Origin: Syngnathus acus
Lineage: Eukaryota; Chordata; Actinopteri; Syngnathiformes; Syngnathidae
Direction of reading: 5' to 3'
NCBI RefSeq assembly: GCF_901709675.1
Contig: NC_051087.1
Span: 5,659,001 to 5,723,000, forward strand
DNA: 64,000 nt
This document shows, in pieces, positions 12,251 through 25,540 of the stretch. The notes under the pieces are model-generated. The model was not told the DNA's origin and ran no database searches. It saw only the letters and a program-made list of their open reading frames with translations. A program made the position numbers and the translations under genes. The first letter of the stretch is position 1; every line of letters begins with the position of its first letter.

Positions 12251-14634
12251 ATGCGACGTTTGAATGTTCAACAGCCTGCTGTGTAAAGCTCTTTTCTATT
12301 TCCACAATTGATCATGAGCAAATTATGCTCGCTTGTTGCCGGGCGGCATTCTGCCTTGGAATTGGATTGTTGAAGTCAGAAAGTCATCACATGATATGAG
12401 AGGCATTTCAGAGAAGAAATTCATGATGATTATATTGTAATGTTTGTAAAATAATGTTATACATTTTTAATAGTAAAATTAAAATATTTGGAGAAAAAGT
12501 TACAGTATTTTATTGTTTGAATAATTTGAAAAATTGGAATAATTCAGTGTGTGACCAGACCAGCAAATCTTTCTCCAGAGACTTGTCACATCCATGTCTT
12601 TGTCAGAAAATATAGTTAACTATTACATGAATAGACTTTGGGTTGATGATTAAACAAAACTAACAAATGAGGCCGTTTCCTTGTAGTCATTGAACAAGAT
12701 CCTTAACATTCCTCATCTTAACATTGTGCGGACTTTCTACTTTGGAATTTATTGGATTTTTTTTCTTGCGAAATCACGACCTTGTTTCAAATTCAATTCT
12801 ATAGAGAATTCATTCTCTTATACTTTTTCATCACTGACACCTTTCTCACTATGACACGGATCATATAAGCACAATAAACGAGACGACAACAACACAATGA
12901 CAGTCTTTAGCGTTCCGCTTTAGAGCACACACCTTTCCTTATGTGACATCCCCTATTGTGCAGTTAAAAGGCGCCACTATTTTACTCTAGTCGTAAACAT
13001 GTTCATATAGCGCTCACAATAGCGAACCTTGCACTGGTTTAGCCGCGGAGAAAAAGTCTATTTGTGATCCTTTGAAAACGCAAATTGAAGTCTGTTATTT
13101 CACTCTATAAAAGCACTGCAATCTTCATTGAGTGAGTGATTTTTTTTTTCCGCACATACAACACAAGATGCGCTTGGCTGGGTTGCATGGTGGCGTTCTC
13201 GTCTCAGAATGTAAAGTAGCACTGCAAAGCAACCGAGCTGTGATATGCACTTTAATCATGTCCAAGAGACGGATACACTATATCAGATCTGCACAAAGCA
13301 GGAAGGCATGACCCTGCAGTATGTGTGTTGTGTTTGTGTTTATTTGTGACAAAGGACTGAAAATGAGGGGGTGACGGAGGGAGGCGGAAAAGGGGGGTCG
13401 GGCACAAGAGAAAGCAGCCTAGCAAGCGTGAAGAAGCTTTTATTAAAAACTAAGAGGGGACTGCAGAATGATGAACATCCAGCTTGCTCTTTCCTCGTGG
13501 AGAAAATTGCATTTGGGCATATTGAGCTGTTTGGGAAGATGAAGAATGCACGTTGATGTGCGTATCTTCACGGTAGCACCTATTAGCAATTGAGAAAAGA
13601 TCATATTTGAGGAGTATATTGTACACTGAGCACACACACACACACAGACTTCATAAACAAAGGGTAGTCTGTGTATGTGTTGAATGAGGACGAAAATGTA
13701 GAGGGTAAGAAGGGGGGAAAGTGGGGAAAAATGAATGACAAAACTTGGCGAAGGTTTAAAGGGAACCATAGAAAAAAGGCGAACATGAGTATAAAATGAG
13801 TCACCTTCCACATGCCATGCTTGTGGAGCTCGATGTGATTCCAAGTGTGGCTGAAACACTATTTTTGAGCAGAACTGAACATTATTCAAGTTACGTAAAC
13901 ATCTATAGATATCCTACACATGGTGGACACTCATTCAACAAACATGGTTGACATGCCATATGCTACAAACATAATATTTTCCACAATTCCATAGTTTCGG
14001 ACACATTATTTTCATAACATTACTTTTGTTTATACAGCCTACCCCACAAAAATCTGTTCACAGCTAATAACAGTGAGCTACAGAGGAAAAGCCAAGGAAA
14101 GTTGAAAGGCCTTGGCGGTTGACTGTACAATTCGGAAATCAAATAGTTTGGAGCAAAATGCGCCTAAAGTCGCACAAACCTCAGTATTTAATCTGTAATC
14201 ATGAGGGACTCGGCATGAGACATCAGTTGAGCAAAAATCAAGGCTGAGTGAGAGCAACACGTGTTTTGCATTTTCTTTTTTGTGGAACCAAAACAAAGAA
14301 CAAAAACAGAGCCACAACAAGGAGTGTTAAGAACAGAATATACAGCACTGATAGCGTTTGTAGACCCTTCAGTCAAAACAAACAAAAAATGAAACCAGGA
14401 TGATGCATAAATAAATATATCTTTTACTAAATAATTGATATAAGGTCAAATGAAGCAAAGAGAAGCAAAGAGAAGAAACCTCAGGCAGCTGAGCGTATTC
14501 AAAAGTAGAATTCGCAGCATTTCTGTTCAGCAGCTACATTTATTATCTTTTTATGAATTAATTGTAGATTTAAAACGTCAAATCGACGACAGTCACGGTG
14601 TTATGTTATAGGGGATGATTTGAGAATAATTGTC
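12251..14634. other. unique sequence, nothing recognised
   Basis: AT-rich and mixed sequence with small AC-rich patches (13,630-13,647). The open frames at 13,443-13,889 on the minus strand overlap in several phases and have no domain, so I regard them as chance. No RNA gene or element is supported. Confidence 0.5.
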
Positions 14635-14639
14635 AATTG

Positions 14640-14709
14640 TGTGTCTATGTGAAGCCCTTTGATTTCTGCTTGTGATTTAGGGCTATACAAATAAACTTGA
14701 CTTGACTTA
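14640..14709 (+). mobile_element. retroelement 3' tail, TTGACTTGACTT type
   Basis: The phrase GTGATTTAGGGCTATACAAATAAACTTGACTTGACTT (given here only by its parts GGGCTATACAAATAAA and a short CTTGA repeat) is a familiar 3' end of an abundant teleost non-LTR retroelement or its SINE partner. Only the last 70 bases are recognisable. The pentamer tail marks the 3' end and the plus-strand orientation. Confidence 0.6.
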
Positions 14710-17121
14710 TAGTAAGTCATGCTACCAACATAGCAGCCATCATTAACAGTGGCCATGCATTTTTGGAATTGCTATTATGAATGACCATGTTTGAGGATCA
14801 CGTTCATGTATGTTTATAAGGGGCTTGGCTTTGGGCAGACATGTTACTTAAAACATTGCCTTGATTAATTTTCTTGGGAAAAAAAGTGTTTAAAAAAGAG
14901 AGGGGGAAAAAAAAAAGATTGTTTGACCTTAAAGGTTCGACTCTATTTTCCTCTGAAATCCAACTAAATTCAGCTAGAGTTTTGCGTGAACCCCGCACCC
15001 CTTGCCCGCCAAAAGAACAACAATATGTTGGGAGTTGGAAGCAATTGGAGTCATCAGGTTCCCTGGCAAGACGACAGCCCATTAACCAGGGCTGCTGACT
15101 CCCTCCAAATGGGTGACGAGTGACAAGCTGAGCAGCGACCATATTAGTGAAGAATTGCACGGCTGCATTTTGTCACGCTGCAAGACACAAACCTCCACCG
15201 GAATGCTTTTCAGTAGCTTATTCGGACTTAAATGTAACCAGAACAGGGATGTAAACAGACAAGGGATGTGCATTTTGGATTGGCTAATTCTTCAAAAGTG
15301 TGTTTTGCATGCGTGCAGACATATTCACACAGGTCCCCGCAAAGTGGCTGTCACAGTGATTGGTTTCTTTTGCCAACCCACAATAGCCAATTATGTACTA
15401 TTATACACCACAGCAACTCTTGTGGCCCGTATGCCTCGTGTGCGTGTATCCGTATACGTGGGTGTTATCGTGGGCGTGATTGGCAAATTGCTGGTTCTGT
15501 ATTGCAACGTGCTGAAAGAAGGGGAGGAGATATGTCAATGAGGCCAGGAAGAAACGCATAGGGTGAAGTAAAAAAAAAAAAAAAGGACGTGAAGAGGTTG
15601 ATTGTATTTGACAGTGGTAGAAAAGACAACCTCATGGGGAGCCGCAGACCTCCAGTGAGTTGCGTGCTGATGACAGATGTCTGGTGGCCCGAGAATTGCG
15701 AGATGCAGCCAAGCCGAAGCGGAGCTCACCACAGACTGAGGAACTCAGTCAGCGAATGACGAGTGTTCCATCATGGATGAGCAGCATATGACTGAGTGCT
15801 ATGTGGCTGGATTTTTAAACACCATATCAAAGAAAGCGTCTTGAATGCACAATGGTGGCCAAGAGCACACAATGGTTTTCATATACTGCAAAATGTCAGT
15901 CTGATACAAAACACCGCATTTGAGGAACAACACAAGTCCATGACAACAAACCGCAGCAAGGCTAAACGCCGACGTTAAAGTTTCAGCAGAGATCTACTTC
16001 AAACAACCAAAACACTGAACATGATTAAACATGCGAACTTTAGAACACGATGTCTGACGGTAAAAATAGATTCTGACGTAACTTCTTGTCCAAAGTCTGT
16101 CTATTGTTATTATTCTCGGTGAAATGTGAAATACCACCCCCTGTAGGGTTAGAGTGGCTATCTATCTAAAAGCTTGGGTAAAACAGCCACGGAGATTTAA
16201 AAAACAAGTTTTACCTGAAGAATAATCAAGTGAAAAATCTCTTAAAACACTACTGTATCCAAGTATAGTGTGGATTTACTTACGGTGCTTATTTTTAGTA
16301 TTCATTTATTTTATTCTTATTTATTACTTTTGGACACCGTTTCAAAATGGTCAAAATGTGGCAAAACATTTCACTGTTTGAGTGCCCGCAGTATGTTGCA
16401 GTATGTTGTAAAAAAATATTAAATGTATGTTAAACGTACCGGATTCTTTATCTTGCCTCATTTTAAATTTCATTAAGATATTTGAATTCATCCTAATACT
16501 TGTCCAGTCTTTATGTCTATGAAGAATGACATTGATCTGTCTCGGCTTGATTTGCGACCATGGGATGCTTCCGTAATCCCCACCCTAATCCATCGTCGTG
16601 TGTGTGTGCGAGTGTGTGTGTGTGCGTGCGTTGGTATATAAAGGATCAGAAGTCCCCTTTCCCATTACATGTACGTAATACCATAGACACCTGACAACAC
16701 ATTGGCCTGTACTCTTTGCATTTCTCCATTCCCTTTTCAGTCAGCAGAATAAACCCAGTACAAACTGAAAGCTTTTGAGAGAAGACAGATGATGGAAAAC
16801 AAGAGAAGTTGTTTTTATGTACCACTGTGGGAAAGTGTTTATTATTTATCACCTTGAGAATGGATGGCAGGATAGAATTAGTTCACTAGCTTTTTTTTAT
16901 GGCCAAGTGCAGATTTATGTTGTCTCTTATAGGAGAGCCTACGTCAAACGTCACTTTGTTCATTTTATTAGTGAAGTATTTTGCTTGTTTTGACAGTAAC
17001 TAGCACAGAAGCACCTGTAAAAAAACTGGCAAGCAATTTCATTCCTCTGTCTGTGAGCAGCGGAACAATTTAGTACGAGCTGGCTAGGAAGTGAATCCCC
17101 TCCAAAACCACCCACCCCTCA
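14710..17121. other. unique sequence, nothing recognised
   Basis: Contains a poly-A run (15,570-15,584), a small tandem GCAGTATGTT duplication near 16,388-16,408 and an imperfect GT repeat (16,598-16,632). Frames around 14,804-15,160 and 15,113-15,541 are overlapping and domainless. No gene supported. Confidence 0.5.
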
Positions 17122-17240
17122 CTGTGATTGGCTGGCAACCATTTCAGTGTGTACCCTCGCTTCTTGGCCAAAGTCGGCCGGAATCGGCTCCAGCTCACCC
17201 GTGACCCTAATGAGGACAAGTGCTATAAAAAAGAAAAAGG
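17122..17240 (+). mobile_element. SINE/LINE 3' tail fragment (GGCTCCAGC...GAGGACAAG family)
   Basis: GTGATTGGCTGGCAACC, then TCAGTGTGTACCCTCGC, ATCGGCTCCAGCTCACCC and GTGACCCTAATGAGGACAAG occur in the canonical order of the abundant teleost element whose 3' end reads GATAAGCGG-AAAATGG-(ATGG)n. The tail has decayed to AAAAAAGAAAAAGGATG. The tRNA-like head is absent, so this is a truncated or decayed copy. Confidence 0.75.
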
Positions 17241-20048
17241 ATGCATCATGGACAGAAAGCGGAGACTAGGGGAAAACGTCACTCTCGCCCATTGATAGCC
17301 TGCTACAATGCAGTAAGATATTATAATGTGCTATGGTAAAGGGTCTAAAAAGTAGTATTTTATATTTCCTACAAATAATACATCTTTGCTCATCTATCAG
17401 TCTAAATATTCACATGGGTGGAGTTTCCTTTAAGGTATTTTTGTAGACGGGTGGATTAGAAAGGGGCATTTGCGCCGTTGTGGGAGTGAACACAGCTGAC
17501 TTTCTTCATGACTCATATTCCCTTTAAATTAATTTAAAATCATTCCGATTTAGGGAGAACTAAGCGTCTAGCCCAATTCCTGATTGAAAAATGTAATTTA
17601 TTCGAAGAAAATTAGAAGTCATGTATGTGATGATTAATTATGAGCTGGACTCTCATCCAACGTAATCTCATTAGAATTGTACTGCATGCTAAAACCTACA
17701 TTGATGTGTTTTTGTGCGTGCATGTGTGTGTGTGGACCCCACCGAGCGGGTCTGGGCCCATCCTAATTATATGGTGTGACTCATGTGAGGGTAATTACAG
17801 CATGTGAGACAGTAGGAACAAGGCTACGAATGACCCAGAAATCCACGAGCTAATGAAGCGATAAGACATACTCTTCTTCTCCTCTCGCCCACATGCTCAC
17901 CTCACAGGAAGGGAAACGGACAGAGCTCGGCAAATAGAAAGTCAAAAAGACACCAGGGGGATCATGTCTCCCTCAGACTTCATTAGGGAGAGTGGTGAGA
18001 TTTGGGAGGGGCTGCCAAGAGACGGCCTGTCAGGCGCCGACCTCTTCCTCGTGCCCACTAATCTGCCTAGTCTTTGTTCTTCGTCATATCTGGCCAAGGC
18101 TCCACAGTACCGAGGTCCCATTCCACGCGGCCAATGCAAAATTCCCTTTTGAAGAATGGTCTGGGTATTATTCCTGTGTGCCGAGTCTTGCAAGGTGCAG
18201 GATGGCTCGATGGCACAGCAAGCTGCACATTGTGCAGATACGGGAGACAAAGCGTGTTTAAGTGCGTGTGATTGCTTGGCTGGGCTGCAAAGACTCAAGG
18301 CTTCTTTTAAATGTCAAATCAAATCAAAGGGTCATGTCAGGTTGGTTTATCTCCTTCCCCGCAAAAAGGTTCTGGCAGGTTGTTGTTTTTAAGTTCGGTG
18401 TTTAAGAAATTAAAGATTTAAAACACACATAGTTTTGATATCTGCGTTAATTCTCATTTCCTCTACGTATTGGATACCTCAGCATCAGCATAAGGAATAA
18501 AATGTCATAAGGAATTAATTTTGATATTTTATTATTAATAAATGCATATATATATTTATTATTTAATATATTTATATAAAACAATTCTAAAGCAACAGTC
18601 TGTGAAAAACATGTGGTCCAGGCTTCCAACATATCCTCAAAAGCTGTTTGCAGAATATTCCGTGACACAAAGTGCTTGATATTTGATTGATGATTTGATT
18701 TGTTCAGCAACATGTGCAACCATCATGTGCACAATAAAGCCCAAACTGTCACATTATTGTGCCTTGCCAACAACTTATTGTGGCCACGAAAATCGTCACA
18801 TAACTCACAAACACTGGCCATGAAAATGCCATATTCCAAAACAAATGATGATAGAATTGCAAATGGGGTGTTCCAACATTTGTACCCACAGCAGTGTGTA
18901 TTATTAAAAAGAGGAAGAAAAAAAAAATAAACGCCACAAAATAACTGCAGCCCTATTGAAATAGTACTGAAATGATTTCAACATTGCCTTCATTTAGCTG
19001 AACTCGTATGAGCTTGAAAGACACACAAGAGCAAAGTGGAGTTTCTGCTTCACACAGAATGTTGCCCGAACATAATCTTGATGTTCCAGGCTGAATTAAT
19101 TCAAATCCTTGTCTAATGATATTAAAAACGGATCATTTTCTATGCAGCTTCAAGTTAAACGGCAGAGGATTTTCGGGGAAGTCTGAGAATGTTTCAGTGC
19201 AGCTTATGTTTTACATCTATCTTTTCTGGGGCATTTGAACATTTTAAATTCTTCATTTGTGTTTCCTAGAAATCCTTCCTTCAACCATTGTGACATTGAC
19301 CTCTGCATGAGCAATTTTGTCTCCTTTGAATGCTAAATCGCAGGTTAGAAGACACTTTCGAGCTTCCTTAGAATTTTGTTTTAGGCTTTCAACACTATAC
19401 CACCTAAAACAAATAAAATTATTCATTTATAAAAATTATTCATTCGGCGATCATGGCACAATGCCGCTCAATATAATGAAAATCACCACAAAGGCCCAAT
19501 TTAGATGAAACCAAAAACATTCCACTTCAGAGATACCCACCAAATTAAAATACATTTTGAATTTCAAGCAAGAAAAGGGAAATGTTAACAAATGCCTTCA
19601 TTCCTGAAACAGTTATTAAAAGTAAAAATCTTGGAGCACTGTACCTCAGTGTTTTTTTGGACACATCTTTATTGTGCCTACAAAAACACTTTTCATCAAC
19701 GAGCGACAATATTCTACTCCCCATATGAAAACGCAACACCTTGGCAATAACTACAACGATTCCCACTACGACCTAACCTGACAGCAAATGTCTCACCTTC
19801 AATACATTATGCATCATAACATCTCCACTGATATGGCAATGGAAGTGATACCAAACACAACCCACTCATTATGTCACTTGTTGGTCTGTGAGGGACACAT
19901 GGAGGTTATCACAACCTACGCTGTGTCACGCCTTTGCAGACGAAACATATGCGAGTGTGTCTTTCTGTGTGTGCGTGCTGTCCCAATCACATTCCTTGCA
20001 AGACGAGATGCACACACATTGGCTGGAGGCACGTAATTTCCAATTCCA
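17241..20048. other. unique sequence, possible conserved non-coding part
   Basis: No exon is supported. The stretch 17,490-17,870 is AT-rich but non-repetitive and contains several TAATTA/ATTTAATTAA homeodomain-type cores, which would suit a developmental enhancer. This is composition only. 18,530-18,580 is a TATTTATTA-rich AT tract. Confidence 0.45.
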
Positions 20049-20070
20049 CCCCCCCCCCCCCCCCCCCCCC
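20049..20070. repeat. poly-C run, C22
   Basis: Twenty-two consecutive C on the plus strand, preceded by CCA and followed by ACCTC. The G-rich strand could form a G-quadruplex. Such runs are error-prone, so the exact length is unsure. Confidence 0.9.
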
Positions 20071-20437
20071 ACCTCACTCTGTACGCCCCTCGTATCCCAC
20101 TCAGGTCTCCCTTCAGCACTAATATGCACTGTTACTATAGCAACCTCACACACTAATCCAGGCAGCCATTTCCAACATAAGTCATAAAATCAACAGCATC
20201 ACCTTGCAGCATAAAGTCCTACCTTTAGTCATGTTTCATCATCCAGCTGGACACTTTGAAGTGGGAGCTGAAATACAGCACAAGAGAAGAGTATAAACTT
20301 TCTGTACACTTGATCAATAATTTGTCTTCTCGCCCAGGAAGAGTCATTTGCTTGATAAGCTTGTCTCTTTGATGAAGATAAATGAAGTGCGGGCTTGCAG
20401 ATGCCCTGGATGCCAAATTGGGCCGATCAATTTCTCG

Positions 20438-20520
20438 ACAGCTGGGCTTCACAAACTTTTTCACCTCAAGACCCAATTAAAAATGTGGTTCTTCCTCCTA
20501 ACGTTCATCGTGTAGCAACC
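20438..20520 (+). mobile_element. possible hAT element end fragment
   Basis: GGGCTTCACAAACTTTTTCACCTCAAGACCC resembles the left terminus of a hAT-type element (shorter motif CAAACTTTTTCACC with a following GACCCAATT). No matching right terminus was found nearby, so this is a weak call. Confidence 0.35.
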
Positions 20521-22734
20521 GCCACAACAATCAGCTCTTTCATTTCTTTCTTTTGTGTGATGTGTTTTTCATCCACTTTAAACCAAACATCCTTTGAAAC
20601 AGTTTAGAATACCGTATTATTATTAGAAAAATAGTTTGTATTTTTACAGTTAATACAAAATTTAAAAGAAAATCTGTAGAAACAGGAGCGACTTTTTTTA
20701 AGCAATACAAAAAGCACTGTAGGAACCTGACAAATAATTTTTAGGTAAATTATAAGTCATCAGTGTTTTTTTTTGTCAATGCAAAATGAAGGATGGAAAG
20801 ACTTGCACCAGCTTTATGACAAAATAAACAGACAGACAGAGACAGATAGATAACTTCCAGTAAAAATTGATCATTTTGCGTCAGGTATGTTGCTCCACTG
20901 CCACCTGTAGACAAGATTGAATACTACACCAATTGATCAACCTGACCTAAGAGTTAAAACTGTTTCTTTTCTTTCTTACTTTCTTATTAAATGAACCTAC
21001 AGTGTGATTTCAAAGTCATCATGTTAGTAATAATATTATAATAAGATGAAATAATAATATAAGACTAAAACTAAGATTAATCTTAAAACTGTTTTTTGTG
21101 CATGATTTCCATCTCAGAATAAGAAAAAAGAAAACGGCACTGGAAAGTCTAGCACACATAATCTCTGATGCATCTTTTAACAGGGCAGAAAGGGCTAAAC
21201 ACATGATTTATATTTAGAATGGTGACGCCATGCAAAAGTCGACATGAGAGCAAAAGCTCAGCGATGCGTTGGAGAGCTACATCGTCAATAATGGATAAGA
21301 GGCGGGCTTTTAAAAAAAAAAAGACGAGGATCCCCACTCTGTCTTGTCTGCTTCTTTTGCAAGTCTGCCCACTCTGTAGAGGATGTTGGTTAAATTTTCA
21401 TATTTTTGTCCCTCAGGAGTTACATAGGCAGGCTACACACATACAGTACGGGCTGTATTTAAGCATTTCCGATGGAAGAAAAGACTCAATTGCAGAATGT
21501 CCCTGAAAGATTGTGAACTGTGGTGTGTGGTTTTTTTTCCTGCCCTGATCTGGAAGTGGGTCATGGGTGTACTTTGGGAGAGAGGCGGGGGACACCCTGA
21601 ACCCGTCCCCAGGGAGATGTTCCAAACACAGCTAAGGAAAATCATTTTCAGATTAGCATAGGTCAATTTCTATTTCTTCCTGCTTTGTAATCTCTGGAAG
21701 ACTTTCCTGTGGCACCATGCTGCCTCTTGCAGGTAAGTTTTGGTATTATGACAGAAGTCTGATTTGGGGGAGGAGCCTCACTATTTTCCTTGGAGAGATT
21801 GCAATATATGTGGCGATATCTCGTATACACCACAAATGATAAATAGGTGGGGTGTCTCCATATGGAAAATCGGTTAGTGTTACCACAATCCTCTCTTTGC
21901 ATATAACATAAAACTTGTAGCAACCTAAATCCAACTACAATCCAACCCGGAATGATTCTTTCGAGGTTTCATGTGAAACGGTTTGCATTTGGAGGTCATC
22001 TTACCCGCCTCAGTGAGCAGGTCCCCGGTGCTGCTTCATCTTTGAGGATTGAAAGAGTCAGAAATCTCCCCAGAATTCTCCTGCAACACAGTGGGAAGGG
22101 GTGGGAAAGGGATGAGGAGATTAGAAAAGCGAGCCTTTGCCTTTCAAAATTCAACGCTCTTCGAATCAACTCCAGCTTTTGGGCGAAGTTCCCTCTGGTG
22201 CTCTCATGTGTGGGTGTGTGCGTGCGTATGTGTGTTTGGGTCGTAGTAACCGGCGTGCATCCTCAGTTAAAATGCTACAGCCAAGTTCTAAAAGCACATG
22301 GGTCAAACGGGCGGCCCAGTTTCAGCTCCCACACTGGAAGGGAGGGGGGGGCCGGGGCTTTTAAAAGGCTCGCCTCTTCTTGCCAGCTAAACGGACTGTG
22401 TTTATGTGTAGCCAGGAAAGTCAGTGTGGGAAAAGCATGCAGCACCTCAGTATGATAAGCACACATTCTGACAGATCAAAAGGTTTGCATTAGGACACAC
22501 GTGTGAATACTGACACGGAAGTGCGTGCGACGTAAGCAGCGAGGCGCTGTGGGCATTTGCACAGACAAAATGTGAACTCTCTGGTGGTTTGCAATTAAAA
22601 TGACCCTGCTGGCGGTGGTGGCATCTGTGAAGACTATTAAAACACACAAAGTTGAAGCTGTCACGAACTCAAGACTAAGTTGTTTTTTTTCTGTGATTTT
22701 AAACACATGTATCAATTCATATATATTCTATACG
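20521..22734. other. unique sequence, nothing recognised
   Basis: Includes a short GACA/GATA microsatellite (20,826-20,852) and several poly-T or poly-A runs. Overlapping frames near 21,219-22,455 have no domain. A GGAGGGGGGGG run lies near 22,342-22,351. Confidence 0.5.
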
Positions 22735-22978
22735 GCGTGCCTCATTAGGGGCACAGTGTGCTGGAGTTTATCCCAGCTGACTGGAGGGCACATATAGAGC
22801 AACCATTCCCAATGAAATCCTAAAATGTCAGCTTTTTTTTTTGTAAATTACCTGCAAGAAAATCAGAGTTCCGGAAGAAAGGCCAGAATGTGCAAACACC
22901 ACATACCAGATTTGAACTCAGAACCCGAGAACTGAGGCACATGTGCTAACCACTTACAATCTGTCCTGCCGTCTTAAA
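22735..22978 (-). mobile_element. decayed tRNA-headed SINE, minus strand
   Basis: Read along the plus strand, the parts appear in reverse-complement order. First comes CCTCATTAGGGGCACAG with GCTGGAGTTTATCCCAGCTG (the 3' tail region), then GGCACATATAG. Later come GATTTGAACTCAGAACCC (B-box region) and ATGTGCTAACCACTTACA, the mirror of the TGGTTAGCACAT head, ending in CCTGCCGTC. The middle is shortened by deletions. The order shows that head and tail belong to one element, supporting the joint structure assumed for the other copies. Confidence 0.75.
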
Positions 22979-24468
22979 TACATAAACATAGAAATTTCCT
23001 TAAACAACAGTTTACAGTTGACATATAGCTTGAGCTTCAATTCCAATCAAAGGTTGTTCACAATTATGTTTCATTTGGGAGAAAGATGCCATAACACATT
23101 GCTACCGCTAGTCTGTGCTATTACACCATCCCTGCATTTCTGCTTTGTGACCGACTTACTAATAAATAAGGGCAGATGATGATGGCAGCATATATTATGG
23201 AGTGACTGCTCTGCAAAGTAGAACTAGGACACTTGGCATCAGTGTGTAGCATTTCTGACTTTTCAGCACTTTATTTTAGGGTCAAAATGTCAAACTGATG
23301 AAGGTAGAGGTGTGACACTTGTGTGTGTGATATGTGCAAGGAATGAGGAAATTTAAACTCCGGTACCATCAAAGAGTTTCATTCAGTTTTAATCATCAAT
23401 GTCGGAGTATTTATTTCACACAAAAAACTCAAATGTCAAATATTGTCCACAAATGCTACAGTCAACCAAATCTTTCCCCCCCCCCCCGTGGGCTTTCTTT
23501 TGTCCTCAGGTAGAAAACCACCTTTTTAATCACACTTGTGCTGGGCCAAAAATGTAATTAAGACATCAGCAGCCTTGCTAGGAAAAAGAGAAACTAGATC
23601 ATTTGGGAAGCTTGTGTCAAAGCAGGCATTTATAGTTTACACGACCTGTGCTATAAGGTGTGTTTTTGTAGTTTCCAGTTTCTCTCACGGTGGAAGCCTA
23701 AAAAAAAAAAGTTTAAAGCAATAATACGTCATCATTTAAGCTCTTTCTCATCCTGCCCGATCCGCATCAAAAGAACCGCAAGTCCCGTTTGAATTGCTGG
23801 ATTTACCTGAGATATGAGGTGAAATACTTGAAAGGAGAAATATTCCGTGAACTGACCTGAAAATAACTGCTTTAAAACAATAGTGGTCCTGCTGCGCCCG
23901 CTCGTAATACCGAGCACGGCGTTATGGTCATGGTGACTTCAGATCGCCTACTTCACGGTCCATAAAATAACATAATGGTCAGGTTTAAGGTGAGAATCAA
24001 TGCTTGAATTCCAGCACAAGATAAATATTTATTATAACTGCTTTATGGATTTAGGGGCTTTGATTAAATCCCACAAGATGATGACTGTAGTGACAAAGTT
24101 AAAAGACCTACAAAAGTTAATTCGACAAACCAAACGATTCATGCAAAGTGATGTCCCAGTTTTGATTTGTTAACCCCAAGCAGGTCAAATCAGCGGCTCT
24201 TCAGTCACTCAGCATGTGTGAAACGTTCTTCTCGGGGTTCTGTCAACTGGCCTCAACATCAGCGAAAGTGGGTAAGCAGGGCAGCAGATGTGCTGTCTTT
24301 TCAAGCTTGGGCTTTTTTTTTTTTTTTTGGGGACAGCACAATTTTAACAGAAAGGGACTGTTTATCTATGGATAGGTGGAGAAGTTGTAAAATTGGAAGG
24401 GACATACAGGAAGAAATATTTTTTTTAATTAAGGAGACAACTGAGTTTCATTTAATCACCAATTGTGT
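22979..24468. other. unique sequence with C12 and T runs
   Basis: No gene supported. A C12 run lies at 23,476-23,487 and a T-run followed by GGGG near 24,311-24,332. The remainder is ordinary AT-rich sequence. Confidence 0.5.
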
Positions 24469-24469
24469 T

Positions 24470-24603
24470 GGGATGGATGGATGGATGGATGGATGGATGG
24501 ATGGATGGATGGATGGATGGAGGGAGGGAGGGAGGGAGGGAGGGAGGGAGGGAGGGAGGGAGGGAGGGAGGGAGGGAGGGATGGATGGATGGATGGATGG
24601 ATG
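24470..24603. repeat. compound GGAT-AGGG-ATGG microsatellite
   Basis: Three blocks: GGAT units at 24,470-24,520, then 15 perfect AGGG units at 24,521-24,580, then ATGG units at 24,581-24,603. The flanking blocks share a tetranucleotide, so the AGGG block probably grew from an A-to-G or T-to-G change within one GGAT array. The apparent Met-Asp-Gly-Trp/Arg-Glu-Gly-Gly peptide is an artefact of translating it. Confidence 0.95.
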
Positions 24604-25029
24604 TTTTTAGATAATCATTTTCACCATGCAAAAAATTGGGAGCACACAGTAACCATCAAATGAAATTTAAAAACCTGCTTTGTGAAAGGCCAGCAACAAT
24701 TACAATTAAATCTTGATACCGCTGTGTTAAATCATTCAATACCTCCATATCACACGATCCAAAATCATGGTTCTGCACAATATGATGCAGTATTAACAGA
24801 AAAAACACAAAATCAGGCATCGCAATGTGCTGTAGGATGTGCAAACTAAATTTGTATCTGGGCTGAATAACTTGCGGCCTCCCGTGGTCATTTCTGAGTG
24901 AAATTAATCTAGCCTTGATGGCTTCATAACGTTAAGGTGTGCAATGATTCACTCGCCTGACTTGTGTAGGCGGAATGGGTTCTTTTTGCACTCAGTGCCT
25001 ATGAATGCTTGTCTTTCAATACGTGCCCT
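24604..25029. other. unique sequence, nothing recognised
   Basis: AT-rich sequence, possibly containing a decayed ATTGCGATA-type element near 24,705-24,800, but not enough remains to call it. Confidence 0.4.
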
Positions 25030-25155
25030 TTAATTGACCAACGAGCAGTCCAGGTTGGGGTCTGCCTTTTGCCTGATGTCGTCTGGGAGAGGTTTCAGTT
25101 TTCCATGACAGCTGAAGAGAATAACCGGTGTGCAACATGGATGGATGGATGACTT
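25030..25155 (+). mobile_element. decayed SINE/LINE 3' tail with GGAT terminus
   Basis: Aligns by eye with the tail family at 17.1 kb. ATTGACCAACGAGCAGTCCAGG corresponds to the GGCTGGCGACCAGTCCAGG part, GTCTGGGAGAGGTTTCAG to the GCTGGGATAGGCTCCAG part, and GAAGAGAATAACCGGTGTG to GAGGATAAGCGG. The terminus is three GGAT units. Divergence is high, so this is an old copy. Confidence 0.6.
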
Positions 25156-25540
25156 CATAATATCCATACGAGAACCTCCAAGGATATATCAGGGTTGTCA
25201 GTAGTCCAAAAGTTATGATGGTATTTCAGTATCACTGCTAGCTGTGCAAGCGAGCTATCGGTTGACTCGGGAGAGAGATTAATTAATACTTAGTTGTATA
25301 ACATCACGCCTAACGGATCCCTACACTAGTTTTGTTACAATATTAACCAATATAAAAAATGCCTGAACAATAAAGGCTTTATGATAGTGGCTAACTAATT
25401 AACTCAATTTCCTATGGTAATAAATTATTTTGACATTGCAACAAATCGGTGTCATTTAAACTAAAAAAATATAAAAATCATAGAATTAAGCATGTAAAAA
25501 TGTTGAGTTTCATGCATAAACAGACAAACATATAATAAAT

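Noticed and set aside
13443-13889. 148-residue minus-strand frame
   Set aside because: Contains a CA-repeat-derived Cys-Val run and no domain; three overlapping phases are open.
21952-22455. 167-residue plus-strand frame
   Set aside because: No recognisable domain; it overlaps frames in other phases and both strands.
24167-24610. 147-residue open frame ending in Met-Asp-Gly-Trp and Arg-Glu-Gly-Gly repeats
   Set aside because: The repetitive part is the GGAT/AGGG microsatellite and the first part has no recognisable domain.
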